Positions 8,543-15,253 of a stretch of DNA of 15,253 nt are shown piece after piece. The position numbers and the translations under genes were made by a program. The DNA lies in contig WKLE02001771.1 of the NCBI GenBank assembly GCA_014885115.2, positions 1-15,253 on the forward strand. The letters run 5' to 3'. The notes under the pieces were generated by a model that searched no databases, was not told the origin of the DNA, and saw only the letters and a program-made list of their open reading frames with translations. This DNA comes from Asterionellopsis glacialis. Its lineage: Eukaryota > Bacillariophyta > Plagiogrammaphyceae > Rhaphoneidales > Asterionellopsidaceae. How positions within the stretch are numbered: position 1 is the stretch's first letter; each line of letters begins with the position of its first letter.

Positions 8543-8801
8543 ATTTAATCCAAACCAACATTGAGCAAATCTGAAAACTTTTGTCGTGACAATCAATTCC
8601 AACTGAAACAGTAATTCTGTCATGTTGCTTATTACTTCAATTAGCATCACTATGAATTATACATTTTGAAGCTGATTTTTGGAAACAGAATTTTTCTTTG
8701 TTGTGTGATGTTATCTGGTAGGCACTGCCCATAATTACATTTCAAGAGACAAACCGTAGTACGTAATCTAATGTAACAACTGCCCCGAATCAAATCAGTT
8801 A

Positions 8802-9439
8802 TTAAATCAAAGCTTGGGTACTGGTAGTTCTTTTTACTGTATTTTCATTTGATGTCTGTACAGATCCATTTGTTGCTTCAATTCCAACTTCGTCCATTAA
8901 TTGGGCAATTGAATTTTCAAGTTCATCCATTCTTGATCCAAGCTCATCCATTCTTCCAATCACAGAATTCCCCATGTCTGTGAATTTATTTTGCTGCAAA
9001 ATAAAAAATGTTTAAAATTAATGGCACACCAACAACACCAACAATAAACGGTAAGTTCAAGTATTGCACAATATAAATTAAATGCAATGACAGGACCGAG
9101 AAAGCAATAGCAAGAAGTTGTTCAATTCCAATTAAGGGAATTGAGTATTCTGGAATGGATAACAATGGTTTCCAAATTCTTTTGCTTTGCGTTGAAAACA
9201 CGGAAATGCGATCTAGGCTGGTATGACGATTGCACGGTGCACAATTGTTACACTATCGTAATCAGGTTTTCATGGTAAGCAGTTCCTCTTACCATTTGCT
9301 CTAGTAAATCTTGAACAAATAATTGCATGTCTTGAGGTTCTTCCACAGACCCTCTTTGAGAACGGCTCAAGCTCGTTCTATCACTGGCTTTTCCCTTTTT
9401 GGATGAATGCATGGATGGGGACGTCGTATTGGAACTCAT
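8802..9439 (-). CDS. HSBP1: Heat shock factor-binding protein 1 homologue, two exons
   Basis: HSBP1 is a small coiled-coil protein that binds the trimerisation region of heat shock factors and dampens their activity in animals and plants. Exon 1 (9439–9293) ends in LFVQDLLEQM and exon 2 (8993–8802) starts QNKFTDMGNSVIGRMDEL and continues SRMDELENSIAQLMDEVGI. Joined, these match the conserved HSBP1 core, with a heptad pattern of Met, Ile and Leu. The intron is 299 bases, phase 0, with donor GTAAGAG and acceptor TTTTGCAG. The product is 112 residues: a Ser/Lys-rich N-terminal 36, the core at about 37–90, and a polar tail. The chosen ATG (9439) sits in a good context (cacaaaATGa). An upstream in-frame ATG at 9685 would add 82 residues with no HSBP1 similarity. 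An HSF gene lies about 3 kb away. Confidence 0.88.
8994..9292 (-). other. Intron of the HSBP1 homologue
   Basis: The donor GTAAGAG directly follows the ATG codon ending exon 1, and the acceptor is a T-rich stretch ending TTTTGCAG before CAA. Removing it restores the uninterrupted HSBP1 core in phase 0. Reading through it reaches a stop after 15 codons. It is the only intron I can support in the window. Confidence 0.88.
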
Positions 9440-10226
9440 TTTGTGGTCTCCTACAACGGTACGCTGGTTTTCGCCGCCACTTCCTTTGAGCTTCTTTGTC
9501 AGACGGAACGGTCCCGCGGTAGATTGAGATACTGTATACCAATACCTGGGTCCCTTTTTAGCGCTGGTATAGTCGTTACGGCGTCTATGTTGTTGTGTGT
9601 GAAAGTACTTCTTGAATATCGTTGCGAAGAAGCTCAAGTTTTTTGAATTTTCAAACCCAGAAAAGCAAACGCGCGTGCGTGTCATGCACGAGTCATGAGT
9701 CTAACCAAAGAGAATTATTTTATTATTCTCTGCTACTTGGCATAACGCTCGTTTTGTCGAAATGTCATTCTTACACATAATATTATGTTACTTATTGAGA
9801 AAAATTGCATAAAAGAGATGTTTGGGCTACTCTTGAACTCCATAGAGAGAGAGTCCTGAGTGTCTGTGCGTCGTGAATCCTAGATCCTCCATCTCCCCAA
9901 GATGAAGATGTCTCAATCCCACACAAACTTCTGTCATGTACACTAGTTTATGGCTAATATTTTTGAACATGCGTTTGCCATGAATTTTACCCTGTTAATT
10001 CTTTTTCGTATATCACCTTGTGCACTTCCGGTATGTGGTACTATTTCCTTGCAGAAATACCAAAATAAGGCAATTAGTTTAGCTTATGCTTAAGAATTCA
10101 CAGCAACTCAGGTTGCTTTTGTCGTCGTCAACTCTCCCTTGTCGCAGTTGCTATTGACTGTTCTGCGAAAATCTTGAGTATCCATTGTTTTCACACAACC
10201 AAAAAACAAAAGTAAATAAATAGAAA
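9440..10226. promoter_or_regulatory. Divergent spacer between HSBP1 and SHQ1
   Basis: About 790 bases lie between the chosen starts of two genes transcribed apart, and should carry both promoters and leaders. The first 246 bases stay open in the HSBP1 frame up to an ATG at 9685, so part of this may be coding if that start is used. The rest (9686–10226) is AT-rich with many stops and no recognisable gene. No clear TATA box or heat-shock element was identified. Confidence 0.45.
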
Positions 10227-12143
10227 ATGCCGATAACACCTCGATTTGATTTATCTCAGACTGAAACAGAAGTTATCGTGGAAATCCGCGTTCCTTCTGT
10301 TCGGGTTTCAGTCGAATCTGTAGAAGTTGCATTGACAGAAGGTACTACACTGCATTTTTCAAGTCCACCATATCTTTTGATTTTAAACTTTCCATCAGAT
10401 TTATCTGATGTAGATGATAAGGGATGTGCTACCTACGATCCATCGCGTGATGGAGGAATGGTTACGCTGAAGTTACCCAAGTTAAACCCGGGTATATGGC
10501 CTGACCTTGATATGATAGGACAACTTATGACTCCAAAACAACCTTCTTTGTCCATGAGTTCTAGTGGTAAGGCTGGAGGGTCTATTGAAATATTATCGTC
10601 CACTAACAACCCTGATGATACCGAAGAAGAAACTGGAAATGATTCATCTACTAATGATACTTTACCCGAACTGAGAAATGCATTAAAACCTCATTATGGA
10701 TTTTTGAATCAGCATGCATCTATCTTTACTGATTTGGCTCGCGAAGGTTTAGCTTCAGAAATGTTAGAATTGCCATATCCGGATGAGACTGAATCTACCG
10801 ACCGTAGAAATCTACGACTGGAATCAGAACAAGAAAAATTTGATCCAGACCGATACATTGGAGATTTGGATGTGGAAGACGATTATTTATACCAAGTGGC
10901 CATGTCCATGAAGCCACACTGGGTGGTGGAGAAAGAAAGACAAAAGAATGAAAAAGAAATAACTAGCAGAGAAGGTACTTTGGTAGACAAAATGTCAAAG
11001 CTTACCACAGATGAAACAAACGATATTTCAACAAATCGAGAGCAAAGTATGCAAAAAGAAGCGAAACCACTGTCTGATGGGTACTTCACACCGGATGAGA
11101 CTGCACAACTTGCGTCGATTTCGTATCCGATCCTTCCTCAGTCTATTCCGCCTCAGCAATGTTGGTCACTTTTTGCTGGTTTACTTGATATCCTTTTTGC
11201 GTATGTGTATGACCACTTATTAACAAGTGGAGATCCCACAGTAGAGTCATCTTGGACTGTCACTACATTGAGTTGCTCTCTAAGTTGGTTGGAAGACTAC
11301 AATGACACACCATTACTCAGTAAAGTGATGGAATATTCAATTCGACGTTCTCTGATTTATCCCTACTTACGTAACTATTTGCTTTCAGTATTTTGCTGGA
11401 AACAGGTAGCATGCATTGTTAGAAATGGTACGCGATGCGTTGTGCGATGTCTGCTTCAGATACGTTCTATACTGGAGAAGAGTGAAAGTCATTATTTAGG
11501 GAATCGACTTTATATTGATCCATACCTTACTTGGATACAACGGAATATAAGGAGTGATACTCCCTTGTTAGACATTGCCTTGGAGATGGAGCAAGTTCTA
11601 CAAAGTTTTACAGGAAGAAAATCATCAGGAAAAGAAGCTCTCGGGTTAGATTTGTTAGAGCTTGAACGAAACGCCATGGAAGAGCTCGATAATCAAGAGC
11701 AAGGGTCAAGCAGCAGCGAAGATACGACAGATAGCGAAGACGATTCTTCTTCCGCTACATCACTGGATGAGGACAAGAGTGGGTCAAACCCAGGATATAC
11801 CTCTGATGTTTCTTCTAGTGTCACAGGTACCGATGGTTTTGCTGGATTCAGCGGATCCGAACAAGGTAACACTTCTGATGTTTCTTCAGGTATTGATGTG
11901 AAGCAAGGGTCTAGCGATAAGGAACAAAATACATTGGAGAAAACAGTGCCAGCGAAACTAAAGCAACATTCTTCGGCGCTACTTGACTGTGAGGTGCCTA
12001 TTCCAACCCATAAACACACCATGCTACTCAGTCCTGTCGTTGAATCTGTTTCTTTACCAGAACACAGTTTTAGTTTGAACGAAGACAAGAATCCCAGTAA
12101 CAAGAAAGGATCTTCCAAACCGCTTATTGAAGAAATTTCATAA
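10227..12143 (+). CDS. SHQ1: SHQ1, H/ACA ribonucleoprotein assembly chaperone
   Basis: SHQ1 binds the pseudouridine synthase dyskerin/Cbf5 before it joins H/ACA RNPs, and is needed for snoRNA-guided pseudouridylation and rRNA processing. The 638-residue product begins with a CS/p23-like beta domain (about 1–100), including FDLSQTETEVIVEIRVPSVR at 7–26 and GGMVTLKLPK. The helical SHQ1 domain follows at about 156–440: HYGFLNQH (156–163), RRNLRLESEQEKFDPDRYIG ending near 211, then the tryptophan-rich helices around QQCWSLFAGLLDILFAYVYD, CSLSWLEDY and SLIYPYLRNY. The last 160 residues form an acidic, Ser-rich tail with a small duplication (TSDVSS twice, 24 codons apart). Human SHQ1 is about 577 residues, so the extra length is mainly linkers and tail. 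ATG at 10227 follows an A-rich leader and precedes the CS domain directly. No intron. Confidence 0.93.
   Translation: MPITPRFDLSQTETEVIVEIRVPSVRVSVESVEVALTEGTTLHFSSPPYLLILNFPSDLSDVDDKGCATYDPSRDGGMVTLKLPKLNPGIWPDLDMIGQLMTPKQPSLSMSSSGKAGGSIEILSSTNNPDDTEEETGNDSSTNDTLPELRNALKPHYGFLNQHASIFTDLAREGLASEMLELPYPDETESTDRRNLRLESEQEKFDPDRYIGDLDVEDDYLYQVAMSMKPHWVVEKERQKNEKEITSREGTLVDKMSKLTTDETNDISTNREQSMQKEAKPLSDGYFTPDETAQLASISYPILPQSIPPQQCWSLFAGLLDILFAYVYDHLLTSGDPTVESSWTVTTLSCSLSWLEDYNDTPLLSKVMEYSIRRSLIYPYLRNYLLSVFCWKQVACIVRNGTRCVVRCLLQIRSILEKSESHYLGNRLYIDPYLTWIQRNIRSDTPLLDIALEMEQVLQSFTGRKSSGKEALGLDLLELERNAMEELDNQEQGSSSSEDTTDSEDDSSSATSLDEDKSGSNPGYTSDVSSSVTGTDGFAGFSGSEQGNTSDVSSGIDVKQGSSDKEQNTLEKTVPAKLKQHSSALLDCEVPIPTHKHTMLLSPVVESVSLPEHSFSLNEDKNPSNKKGSSKPLIEEIS
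11802..11887 (+). repeat. In-frame direct repeat in the SHQ1 tail
   Basis: TCTGATGTTTCTTC occurs at 11802–11815 and 11874–11887, 72 bases apart, encoding the same SDVSS core in both places within the low-complexity acidic tail. It looks like a small internal duplication. Confidence 0.7.
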
Positions 12144-12390
12144 AACACTAATCCATTTAACAGAGAGCAATCCAAACTTTCACTCCAACCAAGACGAGTA
12201 TACATATATTTTCAGCCAAATTTTGCCACAAACCTCGTAATAGCATAATTTGATAAAACACAGCGTTTCTCAACTGAAACACAGAGAAACAAATTGTCTA
12301 ATGATAAATAATAATATGCAGTTGTTTATTGGTTATATTTACTATATATACATGTTGTTTGCCCCATACTAAGCACATGTTGCAGGAAAT
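12144..12390. other. Convergent spacer between SHQ1 and the HSF gene
   Basis: The 247-base AT-rich spacer holds the 3' ends of two converging transcripts. A very AT-rich block lies at about 12300–12352. No gene was seen. Confidence 0.5.
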
Positions 12391-13053
12391 TTATGCAGCT
12401 TCTGCTCTTCGTAACGTTGTTGGACTGAGTTGTCTGTCATTTGATTGTCTGTCACCAAGAAGTAGACTTGTACTGAGACTTGAAATAGGAAGCTGTTGAA
12501 TCGATGGTGGAGATACAGAACCTGAACGTTTACTCTTCAGAAGCTGAAGGTACAATCCCATTCGGAGACTTCGTTCTTGCTCCATACGGAGAAGTAGTGT
12601 CTGACGACGAAGAGCAAGCTCTCTGGCTGCAACAGCATCATTGAGGGCTGTTCCTTGAGTTTGGAAATTTGTGGCAGGAGACTGGACTACCGTGTTTGAT
12701 GAATCTTGTTGTAAAGAGTTTACTGTAGTTGCGACAGCCTTCAACATATCTTCTTCCGTGGTTGGTGGCTTGTCACAGCTCATGCGAAAGCACAAACGAG
12801 GGTTATCACGAGTGAAGAGTTTATGGTAGTAGGCACCCATCTCGTTTCCCCTGGGAACACGATAGTAACCCCAACGATTGAGTTTACGAGTGAAGCTTGT
12901 GAATTTGGACTGTTTGAAGTAGCGTGGCAATACCTCAGCTTCAAATTGCTTCTTTTGGAAAATAATGAAGCCCTTGCCATGTGGAAGCCAGCCAATAATG
13001 TGAGAGTACTCATCTGAAGAGAGGATAGCCATTAAGCGTGAAGGAAAAGTCAT
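12391..13053 (-). CDS. Short heat shock factor-type transcription factor
   Basis: The product is a 220-residue nuclear DNA-binding protein of the HSF family. The winged-helix HSF domain spans residues 2–91: TFPSRLMAIL, IIGWLPHGKGFIIF (19–32), FEAEVLPRYFKQ, the recognition-helix region SKFTSFTRKLNRWGYYRV (49–66) and GAYYHKLFTRDNPRLCFRM (73–91). Large HSF families with this GAYYHKLF signature are characteristic of diatoms. The domain starts at the second residue; an in-frame TAA at 13084–13086 eleven codons upstream fixes ATG 13053 unless a spliced upstream exon exists. After the domain only a helix-prone stretch at about 135–175 (ARELALRRQTLLLRMEQE) is seen, not a clear HR-A/B trimerisation coiled coil. 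Target genes are unknown; not every diatom HSF is tied to heat stress. Confidence 0.92.
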   Translation of the reverse strand: MTFPSRLMAILSSDEYSHIIGWLPHGKGFIIFQKKQFEAEVLPRYFKQSKFTSFTRKLNRWGYYRVPRGNEMGAYYHKLFTRDNPRLCFRMSCDKPPTTEEDMLKAVATTVNSLQQDSSNTVVQSPATNFQTQGTALNDAVAARELALRRQTLLLRMEQERSLRMGLYLQLLKSKRSGSVSPPSIQQLPISSLSTSLLLGDRQSNDRQLSPTTLRRAEAA

Positions 13054-13498
13054 GTTGGATGTCGAAGGTTGTAAAAGAATGTCTTATCGAAGAAACCAAA
13101 AAGGTAAGTTTAGGTTTGCAATGTTCAAATATTTTTTTTATGAGAGTACGTGGAATCCTGGACTTTTTTATTGCAATACTCGAAATGCGGAGAAATTCAA
13201 CTTCGGAAAAAAGTCGGACATTCTTTAATTGCGACAATTGATGTACGGAAGATTTACTTCAGTTTGTACTGGGCAGAATCCGAACTTAAAAAACCATGTT
13301 CTTTGACACGTAGGAATCGTCGGATCGTGATCGTGGTCTAACTGATTTTAGTCGTACCTTATAAGTAAAGAGACAGCCATGTTTCTTCAACCTCCCATGT
13401 GTTATATACTTTTTTTGGGTATGGTGTCACAGAATTGGTATGCAATATGAGACCTTAAACAAACACATGCCTGGTACTACAATTTGATACACCACACA

Positions 13499-14939
13499 GT
13501 ACCTGGTAGTCCCAATATAAAACATGGACGCACGGGGGAACTTTAGTTTAAGCTGGTGCTGCTAAATACAGTAAAAATAATAGTCCATAATGAAATGAAA
13601 TATCAATATCATCGAATAATGCATGGAAATGCATTGCTTAATACCCAAAAGATGATACTGCAAATCCTTGCACCACATAGAAAGTACTTTAATTATACAT
13701 ATTCGATGTATCAGGTACCTATCAAATCTGATCCGCTGATACAGCGAAGTATTAAGCCTTTATTTATTTATAGAGATCCTCTACAAGAAGTCATTCTTGG
13801 GATAATGTGGTCAAACTACGATTCCTCTGTTGGGACATCCAACTCCCTTGTTTCAGAAATTCTTTGATGAGTACTTGTTTCCAGATACATAGGCGTGTCA
13901 AAAGGAGAAGTTCGGTCAATCGAAGTATTTTTTTTTAATGTACTAATTGAAGTTGGGCAATAGTGGGTTCCACTATATTGTGGAAGTGCTCGAGAAAAAG
14001 CTCATTCCCTGATTCAGTTGGTGTACATCTCAAATTTAACGGTATGTACCTGTACCTGGGATACTCGTACAGTGCCTTGCTCCGTACCTTACCGGTACTT
14101 ATGAAGTGTGCAATGCATTTTGAAGTAATTTGTACTAGTTAGAAGGTCCTAATAATATAAAAAGAACGAGCGAACTATTTTTCCTGTTGTTGCAGTACTA
14201 CTGTATAACATCTAAGTAGAAGATCATTTGTTAGTAAATACGTGAGGAATTGCTACGTGCTACCGACTTCTGTGACAAAAATGTGGGAGAAAAATCTAAT
14301 CGTAATTTCCACTCCTCCCTTGGTGATTTTATAATGGTATTTTGCGCACATCATAATGAGTTCCACACTCTTCGGAGTTCCTGTAAAACATTGATTCATC
14401 ATAGTTTTTATCCGAATCGGAATTAGCTTTCTACATAGAGTTTTTAAGCGGGGAAATTGCCCATCCTACTCTTTTGAGATGACGGAAAATGTCACGAAAA
14501 TGTCACGGTCAAAAAAGAATCATGAACTAAACATTGCTGAAAGGAGACGAAAGATCAACTTGAAGTTGAGCAGCGACTGGGTATGCTCTCACCTTGCGAC
14601 ATATTTTCTGACGGCTTCATAATATTGGCACTTTTCCAATAGAGCACATCATCATGATACCAGAAACAATGATGAAATCACGGAGAAACTTGTTGCACTG
14701 CAAGTCCTAGTGTACTACCAGGGTATTGTACCTGTTTTTGGTAGGACCTAACAGCCTAGCAGGGGTACGATAATAAATACACATCCTGGAAGAAGGCTAA
14801 ATCTTGGTTTGACGTGTTAAAGTTTATCATAGACTGTGCAGTATCTCTGTGAGTCTTCAATCTGACTTGATTTTCAGCTAATTTCCGTAACTTTGAATGT
14901 TCTGTCTTGTGACTCCCGATTCATTTCTGCTTGTACCTG
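13499..14939. repeat. Dispersed GTACCTG motif family
   Basis: GTACCTG occurs on the plus strand at 13499, 14046, 14052, 14728 and 14933, and as its reverse complement CAGGTAC at 13712. The densest part is 14046–14098, with five GTAC cores in 53 bases. A seven-base word should occur far less than once in this length by chance on one strand. Confidence 0.55.
14485..14506 (+). repeat. Two-copy tandem of an 11-base unit
   Basis: GAAAATGTCAC is present twice head to tail (14485–14495 and 14496–14506). Each copy contains TGTCAC. It is too short to assign a role. Confidence 0.7.
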
Positions 14940-15180
14940 TTGCAACTTCAAATTGAATCTTTTATATAATATTTTATACAAAAGAGCTTGTCCTACCCTT
15001 GACCTTGGTTGACTTCACTTCCGGGTGCTCCGTAACCTCCCCTAAGACCTATTTACAAGGTAAGAAGACCTGATTTATCTCTAGGACCTAAAACAACTTC
15101 AAGCAACGCAAGAATAGGTTGTATTACAATCTTTTGTTGTTCTTACCAATTTTTGTAATCGTTGTGTATTATAGGACCTA
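14742..15180 (+). repeat. Triple TAGGACCTA near-palindrome
   Basis: TAGGACCTA, an inverted repeat with one central base, occurs at 14742–14750, 15082–15090 and 15172–15180. Related strings (AAGACCTA at 15044, AGTCCTA at 14703 and 15230) surround it. Could be a protein-binding site or repeat debris. Confidence 0.5.
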
Positions 15181-15253
15181 CTTTTACAAAACAAACTCAA
15201 CCCGTTCATCAATTTTCTTCAGAAATGTAGTCCTAAACCTACTAGGTAGGTAT

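Larger units (their letters stand above)
7507..8801. other. Gene-free stretch of about 1.3 kb
   Basis: No convincing gene was found. The open frames here (longest about 88 codons) start at GTG or TTG or lack recognisable content. The left end should contain the promoter of the methyltransferase-like gene, and the right end the HSBP1 3' flank. Visible structure is a GC-rich perfect hairpin at 7843–7858, an AT-rich hairpin at 8151–8166 (TTTAGT/ACTAAA), and a group of short direct and inverted repeats at 8373–8542. No tRNA was recognised. Confidence 0.6.
13054..15253. other. Gene-free 2.2 kb with recurrent short motifs
   Basis: The first few hundred bases should contain the HSF promoter. Beyond that no coding region is supported: the longest frame (13556–13867) opens at GTG, has no recognised domain and looks like chance. 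The region is AT-rich and carries repeated motifs: GTACCTG six times (both strands), TAGGACCTA three times near the right end, and an 11-base tandem at 14485–14506. This looks like repeat or transposon debris, but no terminal repeats, transposase or reverse transcriptase were recognised. Confidence 0.55.

Noticed and set aside
8986..9201. 71-codon hydrophobic frame on the minus strand with membrane-like segments
   Set aside because: It starts at GTG, lies almost wholly inside the HSBP1 intron and runs into exon 2 in a different frame. The intron has clean splice sites and explains the region better.
9407..9646. 79-codon plus-strand frame opposite HSBP1 exon 1
   Set aside because: It is the antisense shadow of the long open HSBP1 frame, with no recognisable protein content.
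13556..13867. 103-codon frame on the plus strand
   Set aside because: It opens at GTG, has no recognisable domain and lies in a region of repeat-like motifs.

Overview
This is eukaryotic nuclear DNA. Five of the six intact protein genes are single open frames, one has a clean GT–AG intron, and the genes are close together with AT-rich spacers. A heat-shock-factor-type regulator with the domain style common in diatoms, a plastid-type ABC1-kinase relic and the intron-poor layout together suggest a diatom, or at least a photosynthetic stramenopile. That assignment is inference from gene content. No rRNA, tRNA or CRISPR was seen.

Layout, left to right. CSN5 (+, 294–1436) is the catalytic subunit of the COP9 signalosome. 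It converges on AAR2 (-, 1580–3160), a U5 snRNP assembly factor. A 410-base divergent spacer leads to a membrane-anchored cytochrome P450 (+, 3571–5049). Directly after its stop codon lies a decayed ABC1/AarF-family kinase on the minus strand (5050–6133), broken by stops and frameshifts. Next is a 426-residue methyltransferase-like protein (-, 6226–7506) that appears to be an internal duplication of one Rossmann domain. A gene-free stretch follows (7507–8801) with short hairpins and a direct repeat.

The right half holds a two-exon HSBP1 homologue (-, 8802–9439), SHQ1 (+, 10227–12143), an H/ACA snoRNP assembly factor, and a short heat-shock-factor protein (-, 12391–13053). The last 2.2 kb has no convincing gene but carries recurrent short motifs (GTACCTG and TAGGACCTA) that suggest repeat or transposon debris.

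Functionally this is a housekeeping neighbourhood: protein turnover control (CSN5), spliceosome assembly (AAR2), snoRNP assembly (SHQ1) and heat-shock regulation (HSBP1 and an HSF about 3 kb apart). Nothing shows that the genes work as one system. The points of most interest are the fossil kinase, the duplicated methyltransferase domain, an insertion inside the CSN5 metal-site loop, and the HSBP1/HSF proximity. I found no clear sign of a wholly new biological system.
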